A stretch of DNA of 38,019 nucleotides from a virus: positions 1 through 38,019 of IMG/VR virus record IMGVR_UViG_3300036766_000220. One strand, written 5' to 3'. Positions within the stretch are counted from its first letter, which is position 1. Each line of letters begins with the position of its first letter. Both the position numbers and the translations under genes were made by a program. Shown here piece by piece: positions 5,550 to 11,802 of this stretch. Under the pieces are notes generated by a model. That model was not told where the DNA came from, ran no database searches, and saw only the letters and a program-made list of their open reading frames with translations.

Positions 5550-6880
5550 ACCGCTGCATCACGGGCGATTGCCTCGACGTGCTGCCGACGCTGGAGGCGG
5601 CGAGTATTGATGCCTGTGTGACTGACCCGCCTTACGGCATCGGTTTCATGGGGCGCGAGTGGGATACTTTCAAGCCGGGACAAGACAGGCAAGCCAAGCG
5701 GCTGATCAAGGACGAGCCGATTGTTTCAGACAACCCGAACCTGAACGGTCGGCGCAGATCCCCGGCGATCTCACCGAGTCAGATCGACTACGATCGTGGT
5801 CTTGAGGGCCAGCGTGGTTTCCAGGCATGGACTGAGCGCTGGGCGCGAGAGGTCTTGCGCGTGCTGAAACCCGGCGCGCATATGTTAGTTTGCGGGGCGC
5901 CGCGCAGTTTCCATCGGATGGCGTGCGGACTTGAGGACGCAGGTTTTGATCTGCGCGACACGATCATGTGGGTTTTCGGCTCGGGGTTTCCGAAGTCTCG
6001 CAATCTCGACGGCGAATGGAAGGGCTGGGGGACAGCGCTCAAACCCGCATGGGAGCCGATTGCAGTCGCACGCAAGCCATTCATTGGCACCGTTGCTAAG
6101 AACATGGAACGGCATGGAGCCGGCGCGCTCAATATCGATGCATCCCGAGTCGGCTATATAAGCAGCAACGATAAAGCAGCAGCAGCAGCAGAGCAAAGAT
6201 CGCGCCAGACCGACCGCAATTTTGAAGGCTGGGGCATGAATGCTCAAGATTTATCGGCCGAAGCCTACATGCAGGGAGCCGCCGGCATTGGCCGCTGGCC
6301 TTCAAATTTGATCCACGACGGCAGCGAGGAGGTTGTGCGCTTGTTCCCCGCCGAAGCTGGCGCGTTCGCGCCAGTACGCGGCACCGAACCGAGTAAGCCA
6401 ACTAAGAATTGCTATGGAGAATTTGCGCGTGGTGGTGGTGCATTCCACGGTGATTTCGGCAGCGCGGCACGATTTTTTTATTGCGCGAAGGCGAGCGCCG
6501 AGGATCGCGATGAAGGATGCGAAGCCCTGAACGACAAGCTGTTCGGAATGTCAGGCGCTGCTGCTGCTGCTGCTGCTGCTGGCGAACATTACGATAATGG
6601 CGATGGCGGGGTCAATCAAACGAAAATAAGGAAAAATAATCACCCAACCGTAAAGCCCATTGAATTGATGCGTTACCTCTGTCGCCTCGTGACTCGGCCA
6701 GGCGGCACGATTCTCGATCCATTCATGGGATCCGGCAGCACCGGCAAGGCTTGCGCCTACGAGAAATTTAATTTTATCGGCATAGAGCGCGAGGCCGAAT
6801 ACCATCGAATCGCGGAAGCGCGAATAGCATTTGCCGCGCGGCAGGAATGCACCGCACAAATCGGGTTGGCGCTGGCATGA
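5546..6880 (+). CDS. DNA methyltransferase (N6-adenine/N4-cytosine), with poly-Ala tracts
   Basis: A 444-residue SAM-dependent DNA methyltransferase. DPPYGIGF is at residues 27-34, HPTVKP lies shortly before the SAM motif, and DPFMGSGSTG is near 391-400, giving beta-class order with a large target-recognition region between. ATG 5546 overlaps the previous stop and is preferred to ATG 5531. Two alanine runs are encoded by pure trinucleotide repeats: five GCA (6176-6190) and eight GCT (6557-6580). Their number can change without a frameshift, altering spacing in the recognition region. It is the second methyltransferase of the window and probably has a different specificity from the first. Confidence 0.9.
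   Translation: MNRCITGDCLDVLPTLEAASIDACVTDPPYGIGFMGREWDTFKPGQDRQAKRLIKDEPIVSDNPNLNGRRRSPAISPSQIDYDRGLEGQRGFQAWTERWAREVLRVLKPGAHMLVCGAPRSFHRMACGLEDAGFDLRDTIMWVFGSGFPKSRNLDGEWKGWGTALKPAWEPIAVARKPFIGTVAKNMERHGAGALNIDASRVGYISSNDKAAAAAEQRSRQTDRNFEGWGMNAQDLSAEAYMQGAAGIGRWPSNLIHDGSEEVVRLFPAEAGAFAPVRGTEPSKPTKNCYGEFARGGGAFHGDFGSAARFFYCAKASAEDRDEGCEALNDKLFGMSGAAAAAAAAGEHYDNGDGGVNQTKIRKNNHPTVKPIELMRYLCRLVTRPGGTILDPFMGSGSTGKACAYEKFNFIGIEREAEYHRIAEARIAFAARQECTAQIGLALA
6176..6190 (+). repeat. trinucleotide repeat (GCA)5 in methyltransferase gene
   Basis: Five GCA codons encode Ala 211-215. The tract is inverted relative to the (GCT)8 tract at 6557-6580, so the two could pair in single-stranded DNA or RNA. 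Confidence 0.85.
6557..6580 (+). repeat. trinucleotide repeat (GCT)8 in methyltransferase gene
   Basis: Eight identical GCT codons encode Ala 338-345. Perfect codon identity, rather than mixed Ala codons, points to slippage expansion and not to protein-level selection alone. Confidence 0.85.
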
Positions 6881-7398
6881 CCCGCCTCAAGCTCCCCGCC
6901 TACGGCAAGCAGCTCCTCGAGCGGCGGCGCGCGGGCGATCATCCGCTGGAGGTTGCTTTTATTCTCGGCGAGGATTGGCGCGATGGCCAGGAACCACGGC
7001 TCTGCATCAATCCGCAGGATTACGAGCCGGGCAGATATGATTTTCGCGTGGTGGCCGGCACGCGGGTGCTGGTGCTCGACCAGGCGCTCGGCGCCGGCGA
7101 ATGCGACGAGAATGCGCGCCCGCCGACGTTCGGCAAGTTTTACGATCTGATCGGCGAGCTTGCGGAATTCGCCGCCGTGGTCGAGATCGAATGGCCGCTG
7201 CGTTCGGGATGGATGCGGCGAGAAATCCAGGAGATGGCATGGACCGCGCGGTGGTATGACCCCTCTATTCGACGCATGATCTGGCCGCGTTGGTGGTCGG
7301 ATGAGCGCAATACCGCCTATAGCGATCGCTTCGAGCCGTGGATTTATGATTGTGCCGGCGTGGGCATGAATGGGCGCGCGGGTGCCGAAAAAACATGA
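6877..7398 (+). CDS. hypothetical protein (173 aa) upstream of VirE-like ATPase
   Basis: The ATG at 6877 overlaps the methyltransferase stop. The 173-residue product is rich in Trp, Arg and Glu and has no membrane segment or signal peptide. I do not recognise the family. It overlaps the start of the VirE-like gene by 29 bases, so the two should be co-translated. A role in DNA replication or methylation can be guessed only from its neighbours. Confidence 0.7.
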   Translation: MTRLKLPAYGKQLLERRRAGDHPLEVAFILGEDWRDGQEPRLCINPQDYEPGRYDFRVVAGTRVLVLDQALGAGECDENARPPTFGKFYDLIGELAEFAAVVEIEWPLRSGWMRREIQEMAWTARWYDPSIRRMIWPRWWSDERNTAYSDRFEPWIYDCAGVGMNGRAGAEKT

Positions 7399-8677
7399 AG
7401 CCCCGAATGCGGCAGCGGCGTTCCGGACGGTCGATCAGGCCGACTGGTTCAAACGCCTTGCGCGCAAGCGCAATAGCGACGGCAGCGACGGGCCGATTCT
7501 GGCGACACTCGATAATCTCGTCGCGATTCTGGCCAACGACGAAAGGTGGACCGGCGTGATCGGGCATGACGACTTCTCGGGCACGATCGTCAAGCGCAGG
7601 CCGCCGCCGACGCAGATGGCGGCCGGGGGCGAATGGCTCGACGAGGATGATCACCGGCTCACGCTGTGGTTCGCGCAGGTTTATTACCTGCGGCGCATCG
7701 CGTCCTACGATCTGCAGAGCGCGGTATTCCTGATCGCGGACCTGAACCGCTATCACCAGGTGCGTGATTATCTCGACGGGCTCGAATGGGACGGCAAGCC
7801 GCGGCTCGACGATTGGCTGTCGGCATGGCTCGGCGCGCAGCAGGCGGATTACACGCGGGCGGTCGCCTCGAAATTTCTGATCCAGGCGGTCGCGCGGGTT
7901 TACAAGCCCGGCTGCAAGGCGGAGAACGTGCTGATCCTCGAGAGTCCTGAGCAGGGAACGCTCAAGAGCTCGGCGCTGGAGGTGTTATTTTCGCCGTGGT
8001 TTTCGGACGCCGCGTTCGAGCTGCGAAATACCCAGGAGGCTGGCCAGATCATCCGCGGCATGTGGTGCATCGAGCTGGCCGAGCTCGACGGCTTTTACCG
8101 CGCCGAATCGGCGACAGCAAAAGCGTTTTTTTCACGGCCGCGCGACCGCTACCGCAATCCCTACGGGCGCAAACCGGTCAACGTGCCGCGCCAGCAGGTT
8201 TTCTGCGGCACGGTCAACCATTCGACTTATTTCACGGATGAGACCGGCAACCGGCGTTATTGGCCGGTGCGCGTCGCGCTCGACATCGCGATCGACCTCA
8301 AGGGCCTCGCCGAAGTGCGCGATCAGTTGTTGGCGGAAGCGGTCACGCGGTTCAAGGCCGGCGAAGTCTGGTGGGTGCGCGCCAAGGAGAAGCCGCTGTT
8401 CGACGAGGCGCAGGAGGCGCGCTATGTCGGCGACGCCTACGAAACTAAAATCCTGCATTATCTCAATGAGATCCCGGTCGGGGGCGTGAGATTGACGTGC
8501 GTGAGCATCGCGGAGATTCTCGGCGCCGGGCTGCATCTGGATACCAGCAAGTGGACACGCGCTGAACAGATGAGAGTGGGGCGCATCATGCAGCGCATCG
8601 GCTGGTCCCGGCAGCGCGAGTCTGGTGGCGAACGCCAGTGGCGTTATATCCGCCCCGGGAATGAGAGTGACGAATGA
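7370..8677 (+). CDS. VirE-like (virulence-associated E family) phage ATPase, primase/helicase type
   Basis: A 435-residue P-loop protein of the VirE family, which in phages usually supplies helicase or primase-associated ATPase activity for replication. The N-terminal ~150 residues lead to the family signature (DYLDGLEWDGKPRLDDWL, about 133-150). The P-loop region reads ESPEQGTLKSS (191-201), Walker B is CIELAELD (233-240), and the sensor stretch CGTVNHS...RRYWPV is at 279-300. The P-loop is unusual: the common form is EGxQGxGKS[ST], whereas here Gly is replaced by Ser and by Leu. C-terminal ~80 residues look like a winged-helix-type domain. It is the only replication protein seen. Confidence 0.85.
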   Translation: MGARVPKKHEAPNAAAAFRTVDQADWFKRLARKRNSDGSDGPILATLDNLVAILANDERWTGVIGHDDFSGTIVKRRPPPTQMAAGGEWLDEDDHRLTLWFAQVYYLRRIASYDLQSAVFLIADLNRYHQVRDYLDGLEWDGKPRLDDWLSAWLGAQQADYTRAVASKFLIQAVARVYKPGCKAENVLILESPEQGTLKSSALEVLFSPWFSDAAFELRNTQEAGQIIRGMWCIELAELDGFYRAESATAKAFFSRPRDRYRNPYGRKPVNVPRQQVFCGTVNHSTYFTDETGNRRYWPVRVALDIAIDLKGLAEVRDQLLAEAVTRFKAGEVWWVRAKEKPLFDEAQEARYVGDAYETKILHYLNEIPVGGVRLTCVSIAEILGAGLHLDTSKWTRAEQMRVGRIMQRIGWSRQRESGGERQWRYIRPGNESDE

Positions 8678-8701
8678 AATCCGTCCTACTCCGTCATACC
8701 T

Positions 8702-8730
8702 CGTCCCACCTGATAAAGCGAAGTGGGACG
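8702..8730. repeat. small inverted repeat, CGTCCCAC/GTGGGACG
   Basis: CGTCCCAC (8702-8709) and GTGGGACG (8723-8730) form an eight-base-pair stem with a 13-base loop. The same core recurs in the larger inverted repeat at 8766-8882. Confidence 0.75.
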
Positions 8731-8765
8731 GCGTTAAACCACGGATTTTTATGTGCAAAAGTTCG

Positions 8766-8882
8766 AATCCGTCCCACTGTCCTACCTGCCTCGTGCGCAC
8801 AGGGGCGCGTGCGTGCGCTCGCGCGCGCGCGCAAGTGCTATGTGATGTTTCTAGTAGGACAAGTAGGACAGTGGGACGGATT
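8766..8882. repeat. 20-bp perfect inverted repeat with GC-alternating loop
   Basis: AATCCGTCCCACTGTCCTAC (8766-8785) is repeated as its exact reverse complement at 8863-8882. The 77-base centre includes an alternating GC tract (8820-8832) that could adopt Z-DNA. GTAGGAC occurs twice in tandem (8854-8869). With the small stem at 8702-8730, this ~210-base noncoding stretch holds a cluster of GTCCCAC/GTCCTAC motifs directly after the replication ATPase gene. Candidate replication origin or regulatory element. Confidence 0.85.
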
Positions 8883-8887
8883 GACGA

Positions 8888-9082
8888 ATGGCTGACATCG
8901 TCGAGCGATGGATGTGGCGTGCGCCAGGCGAGATTATCGAGCGGCTGGTCGCACGCTCCGGGCGTTGCGAACAACGTGGTGAGGCGGTGTCGACGCGCGC
9001 GCCCTCGCATACGACCCGCGACCGTTATTACACCCAGGCGCGCAGGTTGCACGTGAAACAGTTGATGAGGGGGAAAGCGTGA
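8888..9082 (+). CDS. small hypothetical protein (64 aa)
   Basis: A basic, helical 64-residue protein. Residues 3-30 look like a short DNA-binding or packing helix pair, but no family is recognised. The ATG at 8888 lies just after the inverted repeat. The stop overlaps the GTG start of the putative antiterminator gene, so the two are coupled. Confidence 0.6.
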   Translation: MADIVERWMWRAPGEIIERLVARSGRCEQRGEAVSTRAPSHTTRDRYYTQARRLHVKQLMRGKA

Positions 9083-9477
9083 GCGAGAAAATCTACCATG
9101 CAATCACCGACCGGTTCCGCTGCCGGATGCAGTTCTGGGCCGCCAACCGCGAGGCTGCGGTGGTGTCGAGCTCGTGGCCAATCGAGGGCGCGCTGGGCGA
9201 CGGCGGTGTCAGCGGCCCCCGGACGCCGATCATGCTCGGCGGCGTGCACGACACCGAGATGGCGATCGCTGCGCTGCCGATTCGCTATCGGCAGGCGGTC
9301 AAGCAGTTCTGGCTATTCGAGGGGCAGAGCCTGAGGTGGCATGGCCGGCATCGCGGCATTCATCGCGAGACATTCGAAGAATGGGTGATCAAAGGACACG
9401 AATTACTCAAAGCCGAGTTTGCGGTCAGGTCAGCCAACTGGAAGCGCTGGCGCCATGAGGCTCGATTGTCCGCTTGA
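9079..9477 (+). CDS. putative late antiterminator Q
   Basis: A 132-residue basic protein with the layout of the phage antitermination Q family: an N-terminal WAANREAAVVSSSWP region, a central segment with a conserved Asp-rich start (HDTEMAIAALP), a helix ending in YRQAVKQFWLFEGQ, and a helical ending RETFEEWVIKGHELLKAEF like a sigma-region-4-type unit. Family assignment is by eye and is not secure. Position strongly supports it: the gene ends on the -35 box of a consensus promoter followed by two intrinsic terminators and then all late genes, as at lambda Q-pR'-tR'. Starts with GTG at 9079. Confidence 0.7.
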   Translation: MSEKIYHAITDRFRCRMQFWAANREAAVVSSSWPIEGALGDGGVSGPRTPIMLGGVHDTEMAIAALPIRYRQAVKQFWLFEGQSLRWHGRHRGIHRETFEEWVIKGHELLKAEFAVRSANWKRWRHEARLSA

Positions 9478-9502
9478 CATTCCTTTCCCGCCAAAATATG
9501 AT
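9474..9502 (+). promoter_or_regulatory. late promoter (pR'-like), near-perfect sigma-70 match
   Basis: TTGACA (9474-9479) and TATGAT (9497-9502) are 17 bases apart. The -35 overlaps the stop codon of the putative Q gene. Transcription would start near 9509 and meet a terminator ~55 bases later, the arrangement used for Q-dependent antitermination. Confidence 0.85.
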
Positions 9503-9536
9503 GCAAATCGATATTGGTGGAAATTGTCACCAAGCC

Positions 9537-9566
9537 AACCCGAGCCGGCAACGCCTCGGGTTTTTT
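9537..9566 (+). terminator. intrinsic terminator (tR'-like) just after the late promoter
   Basis: AACCCGAG (9537-9544) pairs with CTCGGGTT (9555-9562) around a ten-base loop, followed by a run of T to 9566. Without antitermination the promoter at 9474 would give only a ~58-base RNA. Confidence 0.9.
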
Positions 9567-9766
9567 ATTCTCCGAACACATCCCGCGCGAAGCTGGAGCT
9601 TATACGGGGATATGTGCTGACAAGCGGCCGGCAGAGCACCGCCGGCCGCATCAGCGTCACATCGCAATCCCGTAAACGCGCACCGAGTTTATTGAGAGAC
9701 CAGTCTCTCCCCTCGCCGGGGCACCATTCTTTGCTTGCCGTGGACTTCCTCCTCCTCACGGTCTTC
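9567..9766. other. noncoding leader with stacked hairpins
   Basis: No convincing gene lies here. It holds three further stems: GCGGCCGGC/GCCGGCCGC (9624-9649, nine base pairs), GAGAGAC/GTCTCTC with a two-base centre (9694-9709), and CCGTG/CACGG (9738-9761). As part of the leader crossed by antiterminated polymerase it could carry RNA signals or be an unrecognised small RNA. Confidence 0.6.
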
Positions 9767-9792
9767 GCCCGGTTTGCTGACCGGGCGTTTTT
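9767..9792 (+). terminator. second intrinsic terminator before the late genes
   Basis: GCCCGGT (9767-9773) pairs with ACCGGGC (9780-9786) around six bases and is followed by G and five T. It is the second terminator between the late promoter and the HNH gene and reinforces the off state without Q. Confidence 0.85.
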
Positions 9793-9810
9793 ATTCGAGC
9801 GCGCCGCAAG

Positions 9811-10125
9811 ATGCATACCCGAGACTCCTCGGCGCGACGTGGCTACGGCGCTGCGTGGCAGAAATATCGAGCAGGTTACCTGCGCAAGCATCCATTATGC
9901 GCGATGTGCGCGAAGCAAGCCATGGTGACTGCGGCGACGGTTGTTGATCACATAGAGCCGCACAAAGGAGACCAGAAGAAATTCTGGGACAAGACCAATC
10001 ATCAGGCGCTGTGCAAACCGTGCCATGACTCGCATAAGCGACGGCTGGAGAAATCAGGCAAGGTCGTCGGGTGCGACATCGATGGCATTCCGATCGACGC
10101 GAACCACCACTGGTCGCTTCACTGA
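9811..10125 (+). CDS. HNH endonuclease
   Basis: A 104-residue HNH nuclease of the kind found beside terminase genes, where it assists packaging. Visible features are the zinc-type CxxC at about 30-33, the DHIEPHKG histidine core at about 46-53, the central Asn in TNHQALC, and CKPCHDSH closing the zinc site at about 68-75. It is the first late gene after the two terminators and is separated from the terminase genes by the inserted leftward three-gene block. Confidence 0.9.
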   Translation: MHTRDSSARRGYGAAWQKYRAGYLRKHPLCAMCAKQAMVTAATVVDHIEPHKGDQKKFWDKTNHQALCKPCHDSHKRRLEKSGKVVGCDIDGIPIDANHHWSLH

Positions 10126-10244
10126 TACTGTGTGTGGTGTGGGAGGGGCGAGTGAAATCTCTGGAGCCTTTTTTCCCTAGACCGTGCGTAGCACTCCGCA
10201 CATAAATGCGGGATATCCAGACCAGGGGTATCCTCACGTCGCGC

Positions 10245-10430
10245 CTATTTCCCGTAGGGTGGTAGGTTCATTGCGGCGGCTGATGCAGCGAGGGCAATAT
10301 TTTTGGGGATTTTCATAACGCCTTTTTCCCAGTTGCTGATCGATCGGATCGAACAGCCCAGTTTAGATGCTGCCTCGGACTGCGACCAACGAAACCGCTT
10401 CCGCAGTTTGATTAATTCGCTCGCTGTCAT
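10245..10430 (-). CDS. small XRE-type HTH regulator (moron gene 3)
   Basis: A 61-residue protein that is essentially one Cro/CI-type HTH, with SQSEAASKLGCSIRSISNWEKG (about residues 15-36, quoted in part) as the two core helices. It is the last of three leftward genes opposed to the late operon and is likely the regulator or antitoxin of the block. It follows the previous gene after two bases. Confidence 0.8.
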   Translation of the reverse strand: MTASELIKLRKRFRWSQSEAASKLGCSIRSISNWEKGVMKIPKNIALAASAAAMNLPPYGK

Positions 10431-10432
10431 TT

Positions 10433-10699
10433 TTATGATGCCTTCTCGATATGCTTCGACGATGCTTCAATGTCCGTTTTTGTCGGAAGCAGTTTCAAGA
10501 GGCCCGGGCCAGGCTTTTCGCCTCGCATTTTGTAATATTCGAGTTGAATCTTTAACAAGGAACTGATTTTCCCGACGCCATTGTGTATCTCGACAACGTC
10601 CTTGGGTTTTATAGTCCCGTCGCATAGGCGGTTGTGTATTTCCAGCACGTTGGTGGTCAAGTCCATGATGGTGGCCGCTTTAGGCAGATTCAGGTTCAT
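10433..10699 (-). CDS. hypothetical protein (88 aa), moron gene 2
   Basis: An 88-residue, mainly helical, soluble protein with AAGGAG upstream of its ATG at 10699. I recognise no family. It overlaps the end of the upstream zinc-ribbon gene by 20 bases and is followed two bases later by the HTH gene. Its base composition looks more AT-rich than the phage genes around it, suggesting recent transfer. With the HTH gene it might form a toxin-antitoxin-like or exclusion pair; this is inference. Confidence 0.7.
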   Translation of the reverse strand: MNLNLPKAATIMDLTTNVLEIHNRLCDGTIKPKDVVEIHNGVGKISSLLKIQLEYYKMRGEKPGPGLLKLLPTKTDIEASSKHIEKAS

Positions 10700-11180
10700 C
10701 TTTCAACTCCTTGATTTTGCGCGAGAGGAGGAGCTGCGCGCGCTTCAGCTTAATTAGTTCTAGCGGGATGTCGGATCTACGTAAGGTCGTGCCGGTGAAA
10801 AGACGCTGGGCTACGTACCAATCAGGGAGATTTTCCCAGGCAGCCTTCCGTGAAGCAATCTGTTTATCCGGGTTGTTTTTTCTCCACGCGTCCCTATGCG
10901 CCTTGGTTTCTACGGGGTGTCTGCGCCGGTAAGCGCGCACTCGTGCATTATATTCTTTCCGGTGACGCCCCCTCCATCGCGCGTCTGCCGCCCGCGCTTT
11001 TGATTTAAACCGTTCGGGGTCTCTCGCTCTCTGGCGAGCAAGCCGAGCTTTTTTCTGTTCGGGGTGGGCTTTCTTCCATCGCTTGTTGGTAGCGCGATTC
11101 CTACATCTCTTACACAGCGTTTTCACGGCTTGCGCGGTCAATTGTTGGCCGCAATTTGTGCATAGTCTGGATTGTTCCAT
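10680..11180 (-). CDS. zinc-ribbon, lysine/arginine-rich protein, moron gene 1
   Basis: A 166-residue protein. The N terminus has a four-cysteine zinc ribbon, CxxC at about 6-9 and CxxC at about 21-24. A long central region is extremely rich in Arg, Lys, Ala and Trp, with AxxRxWRxxHRxxxNARVRAYRRRH-like repeats reminiscent of phage HNH/zinc proteins. The C-terminal half ends with a hydrophobic helix pair. ATG 11180 is chosen because a promoter with TATACT ends six bases away, predicting a leaderless mRNA. It is probably nucleic-acid binding. Transcribed against the late operon. Confidence 0.75.
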   Translation of the reverse strand: MEQSRLCTNCGQQLTAQAVKTLCKRCRNRATNKRWKKAHPEQKKARLARQRARDPERFKSKARAADARWRGRHRKEYNARVRAYRRRHPVETKAHRDAWRKNNPDKQIASRKAAWENLPDWYVAQRLFTGTTLRRSDIPLELIKLKRAQLLLSRKIKELKDEPESA

Positions 11181-11186
11181 AGCGGA

Positions 11187-11216
11187 AGTATAATGCATAT
11201 ATACACAAGCAGGCAA
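11187..11216 (-). promoter_or_regulatory. promoter of the leftward moron, probably leaderless mRNA
   Basis: On the minus strand TTGCCT (11211-11216) and TATACT (11187-11192) are 18 bases apart. The expected start falls at about 11180, the A of the ATG. On the plus strand TATAAT (11189-11194) overlaps the same site, so a divergent promoter towards the terminase genes is also possible. Confidence 0.6.
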
Positions 11217-11236
11217 TACCGTATTGGCATATATGC
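11195..11236. promoter_or_regulatory. GCATATAT/ATATATGC inverted repeat, candidate operator
   Basis: GCATATAT (11195-11202) recurs inverted as ATATATGC (11229-11236), the latter inside the ten-base palindrome GCATATATGC. The sites flank the -35 region of the moron promoter and are plausible targets for the HTH protein at 10245-10430. Confidence 0.5.
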
Positions 11237-11280
11237 TTATCCGCCTGGCCAGTCACCGGACATCAAGAGGAACCAAAAAA

Positions 11281-11802
11281 ATGAACCCTGGTCGCAGGAC
11301 TCTTCCGGCGAACGTCCACCGGCTGAACAACAACCCGTCGAAAAAATCCGACAGCGAGCTGAGGGAGGACATCAACCCCGATGTGGTGCTGCCGGACCCG
11401 CCGGAGCATTTGTTGCCCGAGGCGAAGACCGAGTGGGGGCGCCTCGGGCCCGAGATGATCCGGCTCGGGTTGATTACGCAGCTTGACCGCGCCGAATTCG
11501 CTCTTTATTGCCAGCACTGGGCGCGGTGGGTGCATGCGGAAGTGAAGCTAAAAGAACTCCAGGAAGCCGGGCTCGTCGAGATTACGCCGTCCGGTTACCG
11601 GCAAATCGGCGTGTGGCTGCAGATCAGTAATCGCGCAGCGGAAGGAATGCATAAATCCGCGTGCGAATTCGGCATGACACCGAGCGCGCGCACCGGATTC
11701 GCCGGCCGCCTGACGCCTCAAATGTCCTTGTTCCCAGATGCCAATCCGAAAACCGACGGCGCCGAAATCCCCGCGAACCCAGCGGCGCGCCACTTCGATT
11801 GA
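11281..11802 (+). CDS. terminase small subunit (P27 family)
   Basis: A 173-residue protein that binds phage DNA and starts packaging with the large subunit. It has the P27-type layout: a basic N terminus, PPEHLLPEAKTEWGRLGPEM around 41-60, then a long helix with LYCQHWARW and a conserved C-terminal region ending in GMTPSARTGFA. ATG 11281 is preferred because AGAGGA lies upstream and the longer reading begins inside the moron promoter. It overlaps the large-subunit gene by 65 bases. Confidence 0.85.
   Translation: MNPGRRTLPANVHRLNNNPSKKSDSELREDINPDVVLPDPPEHLLPEAKTEWGRLGPEMIRLGLITQLDRAEFALYCQHWARWVHAEVKLKELQEAGLVEITPSGYRQIGVWLQISNRAAEGMHKSACEFGMTPSARTGFAGRLTPQMSLFPDANPKTDGAEIPANPAARHFD

Noticed and set aside
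8761-8770. GTTCGAATCC resembles the T-loop of a tRNA.
   Set aside because: The flanking bases do not form a T-stem, and no acceptor, D or anticodon stems can be found upstream.
8674-8895. 73-codon rightward reading after the VirE-like gene.
   Set aside because: It runs through the inverted-repeat cluster, and its sequence is explained by the repeats (VGQVGQ-like tail) rather than by protein-like composition.
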